From contig NZ_BEGX01000006.1 in NCBI RefSeq assembly GCF_002583555.1, positions 62,001 to 126,000 on the forward strand: DNA of 64,000 nt, written 5' to 3'. This document shows, piece after piece, positions 31,950-41,288 of the stretch. The notes beneath the pieces are model-generated. The model was not told where the DNA came from. It made no database searches and saw only the letters and a list, made by a program, of their open reading frames with translations. Source of the DNA: Pseudonocardia sp. N23 (GTDB taxonomy: Bacteria; Actinomycetota; Actinomycetes; Mycobacteriales; Pseudonocardiaceae). Positions within the stretch are counted from its first letter, which is position 1, and each line of letters begins with the position of its first letter. The position numbers and the translations under genes are program-made.

Positions 31950-32777
31950 ATGGCGAACTACACCGCCGCCGACGTCAAGCGGCTCCGTGAGCTCACCGGC
32001 TCCGGGATGATGGACTGCAAGAAGGCACTCGAGGAGTCCGACGGGAACCTCGACCAGGCCGTCGACCTCCTGCGCATCAAGGGCGCCAAGGATGTGGGCA
32101 AGCGCGCCGAGCGCTCCACCTCCAACGGCCTCGTCGTCGCCCAGGGCGGCACCATGGTCGAGCTCGACTGCGAGACCGACTTCGTCGCGAAGAGCGACGA
32201 CTTCATCGCGCTGGCCGACAAGATCCTGGCCGCCGCGGTCGAGCAGAAGCCGGCCGACGTCGAGGCGCTCGCCGCCGCGACGCTCGACGGTGGCACCGTG
32301 GCCGACGCCGTCCACGCCCTGTCGGCGCGGATCGGCGAGAAGCTCGAGTTGAAGCGCTACATCCACCTCGATGGCCCGGTTGCCGTGTACCTGCACCGCC
32401 GCGCCACGGACCTGCCGCCGGCCATCGGCGCGCTGGTCTCCTACGAGGCCGCCGACGCCTCCGCCGCCGACGAGACCGCGCGTGGTGTCGCGATGCACAT
32501 CGCCGCCGCTCGCCCGCGGTACACGCACCGCGACGAGGTCCCCGGCGACGTCATCGACAACGAGAAGCGCATCGCCGAGGCCACCGCGCGCGAGGAGGGC
32601 AAGCCCGAGCAGGTGCTGGCCCGCATCGTCGACGGTCGCGTCAACGGCTTCTACAAGGACGTCGTGCTCCTCGAGCAGCCGTCCGTGCAGGACCCGAAGA
32701 AGAGCGTCAAGGCGCTCCTCGACGAGGCCGGTGTGAAGGTCAAGGAGTTCGTCCGCTTCGAGGTCGGCCAGGCCTGA
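31950..32777 (+). CDS. tsf: Translation elongation factor Ts
   Basis: 275 residues. N-terminal UBA-like domain [22 protein letters not shown] and the exchange core with [13 protein letters not shown], whose TDFV motif contacts EF-Tu. It regenerates EF-Tu-GTP. GAGGACGAAGAG ribosome-binding site. pyrH follows after 16 bp. Confidence 0.98.
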   Translation: MANYTAADVKRLRELTGSGMMDCKKALEESDGNLDQAVDLLRIKGAKDVGKRAERSTSNGLVVAQGGTMVELDCETDFVAKSDDFIALADKILAAAVEQKPADVEALAAATLDGGTVADAVHALSARIGEKLELKRYIHLDGPVAVYLHRRATDLPPAIGALVSYEAADASAADETARGVAMHIAAARPRYTHRDEVPGDVIDNEKRIAEATAREEGKPEQVLARIVDGRVNGFYKDVVLLEQPSVQDPKKSVKALLDEAGVKVKEFVRFEVGQA

Positions 32778-32793
32778 GCCGGGCCTGACGAGT

Positions 32794-33543
32794 ATGAGCG
32801 ACCCAGTCGACGCCACCCCCCGCCCCGGATTCCGCCGAGTTCTGCTGAAGCTCGGCGGTGAGATGTTCGGTGGCGGGGGGCTCGGCGTCGACCCACAGGT
32901 CGTCCAGACCGTCGCCCGCCAGATCGCCGAGGTCGTGGCGAGTGGCGTGCAGGTCGCCGTGGTCATCGGCGGCGGCAACTTCTTCCGTGGGGCCGAGCTG
33001 CAGCAGGGCGGCATGGACCGCTCGCGCGCCGACTACATGGGCATGCTGGCCACGGTCATGAACTGCCTTGCGCTGCAGGACTTCCTGGAGCGCAGCCACG
33101 GGATCGACACCCGCGTGCAGACGGCGATCACCATGGGCCAGGTCGCCGAGGCGTACATCCCGCGCCGGGCGATGCGGCACCTCGAGAAGGGCCGCGTCGT
33201 CATCTTCGGCGCGGGTGTCGGCATGCCGTACTTCTCCACCGACACCGCGGGGGCGCAGCGGGCCCTGGAGATCGGGTGCGACGCGTTGCTGCTGGCCAAG
33301 GGCGTCGACGGGGTCTACACCGCCGACCCGAAGCTCCACCCGGACGCGACGCTGTTCACCGAGGTCACCCATCAGCAGGTGCTCGAGCGGGGGTTGAAGG
33401 TGGCCGACGCCACGGCGTTCAGCCTCTGCATGGACAATCGGATGCCGATCATCGTGTTCAACCTGCTCTCCGAGGGGAACATCGCTCGTGCGGTGCGCGG
33501 TGAGAGGATCGGAACGCTGGTGACCACGCCGGACACCGCCTGA
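32794..33543 (+). CDS. pyrH: UMP kinase
   Basis: 249 residues, amino-acid-kinase fold. Signatures: [44 protein letters not shown] region, and [14 protein letters not shown]. It phosphorylates UMP to UDP, is normally activated by GTP and inhibited by UTP. Between tsf and frr as in most bacteria; frr follows after 15 bp. Confidence 0.97.
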   Translation: MSDPVDATPRPGFRRVLLKLGGEMFGGGGLGVDPQVVQTVARQIAEVVASGVQVAVVIGGGNFFRGAELQQGGMDRSRADYMGMLATVMNCLALQDFLERSHGIDTRVQTAITMGQVAEAYIPRRAMRHLEKGRVVIFGAGVGMPYFSTDTAGAQRALEIGCDALLLAKGVDGVYTADPKLHPDATLFTEVTHQQVLERGLKVADATAFSLCMDNRMPIIVFNLLSEGNIARAVRGERIGTLVTTPDTA

Positions 33544-33558
33544 AAGCTGGGAGCAGCC

Positions 33559-34116
33559 GTGATCGAGGAGACACTCTTCGAGACCGAGGAGAAGATGGAG
33601 AAGGCCGTCTCGGTGGCCAAGGACGACCTCGCGGCCGTCCGGACCGGCCGGGCGACGCCCTCGATGTTCTCCCGCATCGTCGTCGAGTACTACGGGGCGA
33701 TGACGCCGCTGAACCAGCTCGCGTCGATCCAGGTGCCCGAGGCGCGGATGGCCGTCATCAAGCCCTACGACGCGTCGCAGCTCGCAGCGCTGGAGAAGGC
33801 GATCCGCAGCTCCGACCTGGGCGTCAACCCCAGCAACGACGGTCAGATCATCCGCGTGGTGATTCCGCAGCTGTCGGAGGAGCGGCGCAGGGAGATGGTC
33901 AAGGTCGCGCGCGGCAAGGGTGAGGACGCCCGCGTCACCATCCGCAACCTGCGTCGCAAGGCCATGGAGGAGCTGCACCGCATCGTCAAGGACGGCGAGG
34001 CGGGTGAGGACGAGGTCGGGCGCGCCGAGAAGGAGCTCCAGGGTGCGACGGACCGGTACGTTCACCAGGTCGACGAGCTGGTGAAGCACAAGGAAACCGA
34101 GCTCCTCGAGGTCTGA
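33559..34116 (+). CDS. frr: Ribosome recycling factor
   Basis: 185 residues, standard length, GTG start. Typical features: [48 protein letters not shown] and the helical C-terminus with [18 protein letters not shown] [14 protein letters not shown]. With EF-G it splits the post-termination ribosome. Downstream of pyrH and 33 bp before cdsA. Confidence 0.98.
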   Translation: MIEETLFETEEKMEKAVSVAKDDLAAVRTGRATPSMFSRIVVEYYGAMTPLNQLASIQVPEARMAVIKPYDASQLAALEKAIRSSDLGVNPSNDGQIIRVVIPQLSEERRREMVKVARGKGEDARVTIRNLRRKAMEELHRIVKDGEAGEDEVGRAEKELQGATDRYVHQVDELVKHKETELLEV

Positions 34117-34149
34117 GCAGATGTCCCGTCCCGTCCCCGGCCGTGCCGC

Positions 34150-35256
34150 GTGAGTCTCTCCGGTGAGACCGCTGCGGCGCCCGGCAATCCTGCCAGCAGG
34201 CGCTCGCCCGTGCCCTCGGCCGCCGGGACGCCGAACGCCGGGGCCCCGGACGCCCGGACCCCGGACGCTGCGCTGCCGGACACGAGGCGCTCGGACACCA
34301 CCCGGCGGAACTCCGGACCGGGCTACGCAGGACCGGGCTACGCAGGACCGGGCTACGCAGGACCGGCGGACAGCCCGGCGGTGCCCGAGGGCCCCGTGGC
34401 CGGTGCGGTGAACGGCGCCGCGGCAGGCCCGGACAAGCGGTCGTCGCGGGCCGGGCGCAACCTGGTCGCGGCGATCGGGGTCGGCGTCGGGCTCGGCGTC
34501 GTCATCCTGGCGTCGCTGCTGCTGGAACGGCACTTCTTCTACGGTGTCATCGCGGTCGCGGCGGCCGTCGGCACCTGGGAGCTCGCCGGTGCGCTGCGCC
34601 GCGCGTCCGGGATCACCGTGGCGTTGCCGGTGCTGCTCGTCGGTGGGCAGGCGATGGTCTGGCTGAGCTGGCCGTTCGGTGTGCACGGCCTCGTCGCCGG
34701 GTTCGGGCTGACGGCGCTCGCCGGGATGATCTGGCGGATGCGCCAGGGCGCCGACGGCTACCTGCGCGACGTGGGCGCAACCCTGTTCAGCGCGGCCTAC
34801 GTGCCGCTGTTCGCGACGTTCGCGGCCCTGCTGGTGCTGCCGGTCGACGGTGTCGGTCGGGTGCTGACGTTCATGATCTGCGTCGTGGCCTCCGACGTGG
34901 GCGGGTATGCGGCGGGAGTGCTGGCGGGCAGGCATCCGATGGCGCCGACGGTCAGCCCCAAGAAGTCCTGGGAGGGCTTCGCCGGGTCGGTGATCGCGGG
35001 GATCGTGGCCGGCTCGCTGTCGGCGGTGCTGCTGCTGCACAGCCACTGGTGGATCGGTGCGATCACCGGGGCGCTGCTCGTCGTCATCGCGACCCTCGGC
35101 GACCTGTGCGAGTCCCTGGTCAAGCGTGACCTGGGGATCAAGGACATGGGCACGATGCTGCCCGGGCACGGCGGTCTGATGGACCGGCTCGACTCGATGC
35201 TGCCCGCCGCGTTCGTCGCGTGGCTGGTGCTGCGCATCGCGCTGCCGGTCGGCTGA
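34150..35256 (+). CDS. cdsA: Phosphatidate cytidylyltransferase
   Basis: 368 residues, GTG start. The first 95 residues are a disordered Pro/Ala tail with a three-copy GYAGP repeat. Then about eight membrane helices. The family signature is in the last third: SDVGGYAAGVLAGRHPMAPTVSPKKSWEG and KRDLGIKDMGTMLPGHGGLMDRLDS. It makes CDP-diacylglycerol from phosphatidate and CTP for all phospholipids. The following methyltransferase starts 2 bp after the stop. Confidence 0.96.
   Translation: MSLSGETAAAPGNPASRRSPVPSAAGTPNAGAPDARTPDAALPDTRRSDTTRRNSGPGYAGPGYAGPGYAGPADSPAVPEGPVAGAVNGAAAGPDKRSSRAGRNLVAAIGVGVGLGVVILASLLLERHFFYGVIAVAAAVGTWELAGALRRASGITVALPVLLVGGQAMVWLSWPFGVHGLVAGFGLTALAGMIWRMRQGADGYLRDVGATLFSAAYVPLFATFAALLVLPVDGVGRVLTFMICVVASDVGGYAAGVLAGRHPMAPTVSPKKSWEGFAGSVIAGIVAGSLSAVLLLHSHWWIGAITGALLVVIATLGDLCESLVKRDLGIKDMGTMLPGHGGLMDRLDSMLPAAFVAWLVLRIALPVG
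34315..34359 (+). repeat. 15-bp in-frame coding repeat in cdsA, three units
   Basis: Three identical 15-bp units GGACCGGGCTACGCA encode GPGYA repeats in the disordered N-terminus of CdsA. Identical copies at DNA level suggest recent duplication. Confidence 0.93.
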
Positions 35257-35258
35257 GC

Positions 35259-36002
35259 GTGGCGCGGCTCCACACCGGGTTCGGCGGGCAGCCGAAGCCC
35301 GGTCCGGCGATCCCCAGCCCGAACATCTGGAACTGGCCCGAGGTCTACGAGCGCGAGAACGAGGCGCAGGACGCCGACGGCGCGATCTGGGGCGTGCTGC
35401 GTGAGCTCGCGCCGTGGGTGGGCGCCGACGTCGTCGACATGGGCTGCGGCGACGGCTTCCACCTGCCGTTCTTCGCGCGGGACGCGGCGTCGGTGGTGGG
35501 GGTGGAGCCGCATCCTCCGCTGGTCGGGCGCGCTCGCGTCCGCGTCGCCGGGCTGGACCGGGTTCGGGTGCTGCAGGCAGGGGCCGCGACGGTGCCGCTG
35601 CCGGACGCCTCGGTCGACCTCGTGCACGCCCGCACCGCGTACTTCTTCGGGGCCGGGTGCGAGCCGGGGCTGGCCGAGACCGACCGGCTCCTGCGACCCG
35701 GTGGGGCGCTGGCGATCGTCGACCTCGACTTCACTGTCGGGCCCTACGGGTCGTGGCTGCGCGCCGACCTTCCGCGCTACGACGCCGGGACGGTCGAGCG
35801 CTGGTTCGCCGGACAGGGGTTCTCGATGCGGCGGGTGGACACGACGTGGCGTTTCGACGACCGAGCCACGCTCGAGGCGGTGCTGGGCATCGAGTTCTCC
35901 CGAGCTGTCGCCGCCCGCGCGATCGCCGAGACCCCCGGCCTGACGATCCCGGTCGGCTACCGGGTGCACGTGCGCCGCAAGCCGGCCGGACTCGTCGTCT
36001 GA
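35259..36002 (+). CDS. SAM-dependent methyltransferase, substrate unknown
   Basis: 247 residues from the GTG at 35259, 2 bp after cdsA. Class I Rossmann methyltransferase: motif I VVDMGCGDGFHLPFF near residue 60, acidic GVEPHP at strand 2, then VPLPDASVDLVHARTAYFFG and LLRPGGALAIVDLDFT. The preserved opening PSPNIWNWPEVYERENEAQD is reminiscent of an actinobacterial family found next to cdsA or rlmN. Cotranscription with cdsA could suggest a lipid or isoprenoid substrate, but this is only inference. Confidence 0.86.
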   Translation: MARLHTGFGGQPKPGPAIPSPNIWNWPEVYERENEAQDADGAIWGVLRELAPWVGADVVDMGCGDGFHLPFFARDAASVVGVEPHPPLVGRARVRVAGLDRVRVLQAGAATVPLPDASVDLVHARTAYFFGAGCEPGLAETDRLLRPGGALAIVDLDFTVGPYGSWLRADLPRYDAGTVERWFAGQGFSMRRVDTTWRFDDRATLEAVLGIEFSRAVAARAIAETPGLTIPVGYRVHVRRKPAGLVV

Positions 36003-36074
36003 CGGCGGCGCCGGCTGTCGCGCTGCTCGAACCGGGAGTAGGGCGCTGCCGGCTGCCGCGCTGATCGGCCGAGC

Positions 36075-36545
36075 TCAGCCCAGGACGATCCGGCCGCCGC
36101 CGTCGACCGTGACGGCCTTGGCGGTCAGACCGGTCCGCGCGGGGCCCTTCTCGACCGACCCGTCGAGCGCGAAGGTGCTGCCGTGACAGGGGCAGACGAT
36201 CGAGGCGCCCCGCACCTCGTTGACGTTGCAGCCCTGATGCGGGCAGCGCGTCGAGAAGCCGGCGTAGGTGCCGGCCGTCGCCTGCGTGACGACGACGCTC
36301 TGGTCGCCGTAGATCTTCGCGCCGCCGACGGGCACGTCGGTCGCGGGGCCGAGCGCACCCGAGGCCGAGCCTCCGGAGCTCCCCGAGCCGTCGGAGCCGC
36401 TGCCGGAACCGGAGCCTGCCGAGCAGCCTGCGACGAGCAGACCGGCACCGATCGCGGCGGCGCCGGCCCCGGCGACGACGGCGCGTCGCGAGAAGGTGGG
36501 CCCCGCCGGTGTCTCGGCGGTGGGGGCGTCGTGGGTGGGGGGCAT
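36075..36545 (-). CDS. Rieske [2Fe-2S] lipoprotein, Tat-exported
   Basis: 156 residues. The N-terminus has a twin Arg (FSRRAVVAG, 20-21) and a hydrophobic stretch ending in lipobox LLVAGC with Cys41. A Gly/Ser linker follows, then a Rieske domain: CPHQGC and CPCHGS give two Cys and two His ligands. Tat export fits a protein that folds with its cluster in the cytoplasm. Single-gene unit, divergent from the next membrane-protein gene. The redox partner is not evident in the window. Confidence 0.92.
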   Translation of the reverse strand: MPPTHDAPTAETPAGPTFSRRAVVAGAGAAAIGAGLLVAGCSAGSGSGSGSDGSGSSGGSASGALGPATDVPVGGAKIYGDQSVVVTQATAGTYAGFSTRCPHQGCNVNEVRGASIVCPCHGSTFALDGSVEKGPARTGLTAKAVTVDGGGRIVLG

Positions 36546-36700
36546 GGGTCGTCTCCCGGTGGTGGTGCGGGCGCCGTTCGGGGTGGCGTCGCCGCGGAGC
36601 GGATCCGTTGCAGCTTCAACAATGCCAGCGACTGTGTGGGACTGGTGTGGGGCGAGGACGGTGCCGACGCCGCCGCGGCGGCTTGGCTACCGTGGGTGGC

Positions 36701-37780
36701 ATGACGCGACCGATCCGGCTCCCCGACGGGGTGGCCGCTCCCCAGATCGAGACCGTCCTCGGTGCGCTGTGGTGGATCGCCGGCGCGCTGGCCCTCTCGA
36801 GTGGCGTGGGCACGGCCCTCATGGCGGCAGGACTCGGAGCGACGGGCGTGCTGTGGACGTTGGTCCGCGGACGCCAGGGCGACGGCCGTCCGCTGGGGCC
36901 GGCGAGGCGGGCTCGGCTGATCCGGCAGGGCGCTGTCGGCGGGGTGCTGGCGGCCGCGGCGCTCGTCGGGCTGCCGATGCTGTCATGGGGCGAGGTGGCG
37001 GTGCCGGTCGCGGCGGCGCTCGTGGCGGTCGTCCTCTTCTCCGTCGCGCCGATCGTGGGGTCGCGCTCGTTCGTCGCCGTCGGGAGCGGGTTGCTCGTGC
37101 TGTCCGCGGTCGGCGCGCTGGTCGCGCTCGGCACCGTGGGGGTCACGGCGCCGCAGGGCATCGTCGGATTCGGTGGTGCGGCCCTGCTGTGGCCGGCCGG
37201 CGCCCTGCGCACCGGCGTGCTCGGCGGTCCGACGGTGCGGGCGGTGGGGCGTTGGCTCCGGGTGCGGCTCACGTCGGTCCGGACCCTGCGGGAACGCCGC
37301 GAGGAGCGCCGGAGCGACCAGCCGACGATGTTCGCCCCCGCTGGTCCGCGTCCCCCCGCCCCACGGGCCCCCGCCGACCACGGCGCCCGCCCTGCCGCGC
37401 CGCCGCCCGCCGGACACGGCGTACCGCAGCCCGCCGGTCACGCCGTACCGCCGCCCGCCGGACACGCAGCACCGCCCCGTGCGGGACACGCCGGGCCGCC
37501 GTCACCCGTCGCCGGACACGGCGGGCCGGGGACCGTCGCCGGGAACGCCGCGCCGCCCCGCACCGAGAATCGCGCCGGAGGGGTTGTGCCGCAACGCCCC
37601 CGTGGCCCCGCTGCCCGACCGGTGCCCTCCGCAAGGCCGCCCGCGGGCGCGGGACGCGGCAGGACCGCCGACCCCTTCGCCCCCACCGTGCGCACGCGCA
37701 CCGACACCCCGTCCGTCGACCGGGACGCAGGTGACCGCCCGACCGCGCCCGTCCGCACCCCGGGCCCGCCGCCCGGCTGA
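36701..37780 (+). CDS. Membrane protein with Pro/Ala-rich cytoplasmic tail, unknown function
   Basis: 359 residues from the ATG at 36701. About six membrane segments in the first 190 residues ([78 protein letters not shown]). The remaining 150 residues are Pro/Ala/Gly/His/Arg-rich with PPAGHG-type repeats. I recognise no family. Divergent from the Rieske gene with a 155-bp gap. Confidence 0.75.
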   Translation: MTRPIRLPDGVAAPQIETVLGALWWIAGALALSSGVGTALMAAGLGATGVLWTLVRGRQGDGRPLGPARRARLIRQGAVGGVLAAAALVGLPMLSWGEVAVPVAAALVAVVLFSVAPIVGSRSFVAVGSGLLVLSAVGALVALGTVGVTAPQGIVGFGGAALLWPAGALRTGVLGGPTVRAVGRWLRVRLTSVRTLRERREERRSDQPTMFAPAGPRPPAPRAPADHGARPAAPPPAGHGVPQPAGHAVPPPAGHAAPPRAGHAGPPSPVAGHGGPGTVAGNAAPPRTENRAGGVVPQRPRGPAARPVPSARPPAGAGRGRTADPFAPTVRTRTDTPSVDRDAGDRPTAPVRTPGPPPG

Positions 37781-37892
37781 GCCGTTCCTGCCGGGGAGAA
37801 CCGCGGGGCCGCCCGATCAGTCCGCGACCTCTCCGTCGTCATGTCTCCGACGGCCGGGCCGCGCGGGTCCGCCGGGAGAGGGGGAGCGCGTC

Positions 37893-38350
37893 GTGTCCCC
37901 GTGTGTCGTCCGGAGCGCACCGGCAGCCGCGGGGGGCCCGGCACGGCTGGCCCACGCCGGCCTCGACGGCGCTCCGCGCACCTCGCCGATGGGCTGGGTG
38001 CGATGGACGGACGGATCGTGATGGCGACCGTCGAGAAGGCCCCACTCGTGTCGGCGTTGCGGTCGAACCCGGTCGTGGCCCTGACCGTCGACGACGCGCC
38101 GCTGACGATCATCGGCGTTGCGGAGATCGAGATCGTCGACGGGGTTCCCGACGTGTACCTCGACGGCGCGCGGCCGTTCGTCGCGGCGGGCGCCTGGGAC
38201 GGCTTCGAGGCGGGTGTGCGGGCGCTCTACGACAGGATGGCCGTCGTGACCGTCGCCCCGACCGGGCCGGTCGCGGTGCAGGCGGGCACGTCCGGGGGTG
38301 GGCGAGGCGCAGGTCACCCGGCGCGACCTGGCACAATCGGGTGGTCATGA
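37893..38350 (+). pseudogene. Disrupted pyridoxamine-5'-phosphate-oxidase-like gene
   Basis: A strong site AGAGGGGGAG precedes a GTG at 37893. This frame reads SPCVVRSAP..., [23 protein letters not shown] and then stops at 38019. The +2-shifted frame continues the same fold: [35 protein letters not shown], with [12 protein letters not shown] and ALYDRM, and ends at 38350 with an ATGA overlap onto rlmN. The break falls in an ACGGACGG run near 38006-38013; restoring one ACGG unit would rejoin [10 protein letters not shown]. This is the usual order of a PNPOx-like split barrel (strand with GAPRTSP, then T..K..NL..P.VAL). A 4-bp slippage deletion or an assembly error. A truncated product from ATG 38003 is possible. 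Confidence 0.58.
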
Positions 38351-39453
38351 CATCCCTCCCGCTCGTCTTCGACGCGCCCAAGCGCGGTCTGCCGCCGCGC
38401 CATCTCGCGGACCTCGACCCGGCGGACCGCAAGTCCGCGGTCGCCGATCTCGGCCTGCCCGGGTTCCGGGCCGACCAGCTGGCCCGGCACTACTTCGGCC
38501 GTTTCACCGCCGACGTCGGGGAGATGACCGACCTGCCGGCCGCGGCGCGAGAGACGCTCGCGTCGCTGCTCCCACCGCTGGTCACACCGGTCACCGAGCA
38601 GTCGTGCGACGACGGGGCGACCCGCAAGATGCTGTGGCGCGGGCACGACGGGGTGCTGGCCGAGTCGGTGCTGATGGCCTACCCGGACCGGGCGACGGTG
38701 TGCATCTCCAGCCAGGCGGGCTGTGGCATGGCGTGCCCGTTCTGCGCGACGGGCCAGGGCGGACTGCAGCGCAACCTGTCGACGGGCGAGATCGTCGACC
38801 AGGTCCGGCAGGCTGCGGCCGCGGCGCGTGACGGCCTGCTGGGCGAGCCGATGCGGCTGTCGAACATCGTCTTCATGGGGATGGGCGAGCCGCTGGCGAA
38901 CTACAACCGGGTCGTCGCGGCGTTGCGCCGCATCACCTCTCCGGCGCCCGACGGGCTGGGCATCTCCCCGCGCGGGGTCACGGTGTCGACGGTGGGGCTC
39001 GTCCCGGCGATCGACAAGCTGGCCGCCGAGGGCATCCCGGTGACGTTGGCGGTCTCGCTGCACACCCCCGACGACGAGCTGCGCGACACCCTGGTCCCGG
39101 TCAACAACCGGTGGAAGGTCGGCGAGGTGCTCGACGCGGCGCGTCGCTACGCGCAGGCCACCGGCCGGCGGGTGTCGATCGAGTACGCCCTGATCCGCGA
39201 CGTGAACGACCAGCCGTGGCGCGCCGACCTGCTGGGCACGCTGCTGCGCCGGCGCGTCGGCACCAAGCGGGTGCACGTCAACCTCATCCCGCTCAACCCG
39301 ACGCCGGGCAGCGAGTGGGACGCCTCCCCGCGCCCGGTGCAGGACGAGTTCGTCCGCCGTGTCGAGGCCGCGGGCGTGGCGTGCACGGTCCGCGACACCC
39401 GGGGCCAGGAGATCGACGCCGCGTGCGGCCAGCTGGCGGCCACCCACAGGTAG
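38347..39453 (+). CDS. rlmN: Dual-specificity 23S rRNA/tRNA adenine C2-methyltransferase RlmN
   Basis: 368 residues. Radical-SAM cluster motif [18 protein letters not shown] near residue 125 (Cys-x3-Cys-x2-Cys), preceded by [35 protein letters not shown] and [13 protein letters not shown] are conserved; the second catalytic Cys is in [20 protein letters not shown]. It methylates A2503 of 23S rRNA and A37 of some tRNAs. The ATG overlaps the stop of the disrupted oxidase gene, suggesting that the two were translationally coupled. Confidence 0.97.
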   Translation: MTSLPLVFDAPKRGLPPRHLADLDPADRKSAVADLGLPGFRADQLARHYFGRFTADVGEMTDLPAAARETLASLLPPLVTPVTEQSCDDGATRKMLWRGHDGVLAESVLMAYPDRATVCISSQAGCGMACPFCATGQGGLQRNLSTGEIVDQVRQAAAAARDGLLGEPMRLSNIVFMGMGEPLANYNRVVAALRRITSPAPDGLGISPRGVTVSTVGLVPAIDKLAAEGIPVTLAVSLHTPDDELRDTLVPVNNRWKVGEVLDAARRYAQATGRRVSIEYALIRDVNDQPWRADLLGTLLRRRVGTKRVHVNLIPLNPTPGSEWDASPRPVQDEFVRRVEAAGVACTVRDTRGQEIDAACGQLAATHR

Positions 39454-39454
39454 G

Positions 39455-40525
39455 TCAGCCGGGCAGGCCCAGGACGTCGCCGAGGTCGAAGCTCACCGGC
39501 TGCTCGAGCTGTTCGTAGGTACACGACTCGGGGGTGCGGTCGTCGCGCCAGCGCACGAACTGCGCGGTGTGGCGGAAGCGGATTCCCTCCATGTAGTCGT
39601 AGCGGACCTCGACGACCCGTTCGGGGCGCAGCGGCACGAACGACAGGTCCTTGCCGTTGTTCCAGCGGCTGCCCTCGTTCTTGCGCGGGGTGCGTTCGCC
39701 ACCCATGTGCGCGGCCCAGTTCCACGGGTGGCCGTCGAACTCGGTGACCAGCGGCTGCATCTCCTCGAACAGCTCCCGGCGGCGCGCCATCGGGAACGCG
39801 CCGATGACCCCGACCGAGGCGAGGGCGCCGCGCTCGTCGAACAGGCCGAGCAGCAGCGAGCCGATCGCGTCGGGACCCGACTTGTGGACGCGATAGCCCG
39901 CCACCACGCAGTCGCACGTCCGCTCGTGCTTGATCTTGGCCATGACGCGCTTGTCGGGCTGGTAGGTGAGGTCGAGCGGCTTGGCGATCAGCCCGTCGAG
40001 GCCCGCTCCCTCGAACTCGCGGAACCACTGCTCGGCCAGCACCGGGTCCTGCGTCGCGGGGGTGATGTGGATGGGTGGCGTCGCATCGGCCAGCGCGCGT
40101 TCCAGCGCGGCACGCCGGTCGTCGAGACGGGCCTCGGTGAGGTCGTCGTCGCCGAGGGCCAGCAGGTCGAACGCGACGAAGCTGGCCGGCGTCTGCTCGG
40201 CGAGCAGCCGGACCCGCGAGTCGGCAGGGTGGATGCGTTGCTGCAGGGCTTCGAAGTCGAGCCGGTTCCGTTCCCTGTCGACGACGATGATCTCCCCGTC
40301 GATCACGGCGCGCTGCGGGAAGTTGGCCTTCACGGCCTCGACGACCTCGGGGAAGTACCGGGTCATGGGCCGCTCGTTACGGCTGCCGATCTCGACCTCG
40401 TCACCGTCGCGGAAGATGATCGACCGGAAGCCGTCCCATTTCGGCTCGTAGAGCCTGCCGTCGGGGATCGCGGCGATGGGCTTGGCCAGCATCGGCTTGA
40501 CGGGCGGCATGACGGGCAGGTCCAC
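39455..40525 (-). CDS. ligC: ATP-dependent DNA ligase, LigC type
   Basis: 356 residues from the GTG at 40525 (DLPVMPPVKPMLAK, as in mycobacterial LigC); ATG starts at 40534 or 40510 are alternatives. Nucleotidyltransferase motif I is YEPKWDGFR with Lys29, followed by IDGEIIV (motif III), GLIAKPLD (motif IV) and MAKIKHERTCDCVVAG (motif V). The C-terminal OB fold starts near 240. LigC ligases act in base-excision or minor end-joining repair and lack LigD's polymerase and nuclease domains. Divergent from mug with 54 bp between. The polymerase-type partner is encoded 0.8 kb away. Confidence 0.94.
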   Translation of the reverse strand: MDLPVMPPVKPMLAKPIAAIPDGRLYEPKWDGFRSIIFRDGDEVEIGSRNERPMTRYFPEVVEAVKANFPQRAVIDGEIIVVDRERNRLDFEALQQRIHPADSRVRLLAEQTPASFVAFDLLALGDDDLTEARLDDRRAALERALADATPPIHITPATQDPVLAEQWFREFEGAGLDGLIAKPLDLTYQPDKRVMAKIKHERTCDCVVAGYRVHKSGPDAIGSLLLGLFDERGALASVGVIGAFPMARRRELFEEMQPLVTEFDGHPWNWAAHMGGERTPRKNEGSRWNNGKDLSFVPLRPERVVEVRYDYMEGIRFRHTAQFVRWRDDRTPESCTYEQLEQPVSFDLGDVLGLPG

Positions 40526-40579
40526 GCGGCACATCCTGCCGGGATACTCCGACAGGATCGAGTGCGAAGGGGTACCACG

Positions 40580-41131
40580 ATGGCGCATTTCAGCGCAGCG
40601 GAACTGGAAGCGGCCCGCGAGCGCACCATCGACGACGTGCTCCCGGGAACGGACGACCCGCCGCTGACGGTGCTGTTCTGCGGCATCAACCCAGGGCTGC
40701 TGTCCGGGGCGACCGGGCACCACTTCGCGCGGCCCGGCAACAGGTTCTGGCCGGTGCTCTACGACGCCGGCTTCACCCCGCGGCTGCTGCAGCCCGCCGA
40801 ACAGTGCGAGCTGCGGGGACTCGGGCTGGGCATCACCAACATGGTGGCGCGCACGACGGCCCGGGCCGACGAGCTCTCCGACGACGAGCTGCGCGCGGGC
40901 GGTGAGCGCCTGCGATCCCTTGTCGCGCAGGAGAAGCCGCGATGGCTGGCCGTCGTCGGGGTCACTGCCTACCGGACGGCGTTCGCCTGCCCGAAGGCCG
41001 CGGTCGGCCCACAGACGACGACGCTGGGGAACAGCGGGATCTGGGTCCTGCCCAACCCGAGCGGCCTCAACGCCCACTGGTCCCGCGCGGCGATGGCCGA
41101 GGAGTTCGCCCGCCTGCGCGACCGCGCCTGA
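40580..41131 (+). CDS. mug: G/U(T) mismatch-specific DNA glycosylase Mug
   Basis: 183 residues. Family motifs: LFCGINPGLLSGATGHHFARPGNRFW, with Asn of GINPG as catalytic residue, and LPNPSGLNAHW near the C-terminus that intercalates the helix. It excises uracil or ethenocytosine opposite G. Divergent from ligC; repair glycosylase, ligase and polymerase genes are thus clustered. Confidence 0.94.
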   Translation: MAHFSAAELEAARERTIDDVLPGTDDPPLTVLFCGINPGLLSGATGHHFARPGNRFWPVLYDAGFTPRLLQPAEQCELRGLGLGITNMVARTTARADELSDDELRAGGERLRSLVAQEKPRWLAVVGVTAYRTAFACPKAAVGPQTTTLGNSGIWVLPNPSGLNAHWSRAAMAEEFARLRDRA

Positions 41132-41288
41132 CCGCTCCCGGCGACGTGCCCCGAACCCCTACGAGCGCGACGTGGGACTGCGCGATCTCCATGATCGAAC
41201 CAGTCCGGTGTCGAAGTCGGCGACCGGCCTGGGTCCGGGGTCGAGGGACCTGTCGGACTGCGCGATCGATCGCCCACTCACAGGGGGA

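Noticed and set aside
32740..35169. 809-codon antisense frame over pyrH, frr and cdsA
   Set aside because: Composition is typical of a GC shadow, and three essential genes occupy the other strand.
41132..41288. 13-bp direct repeat GGACTGCGCGATC (41175 and 41255) as an attachment site
   Set aside because: No integrase or mobile gene lies between the copies, which are only 80 bp apart; no tRNA gene found.
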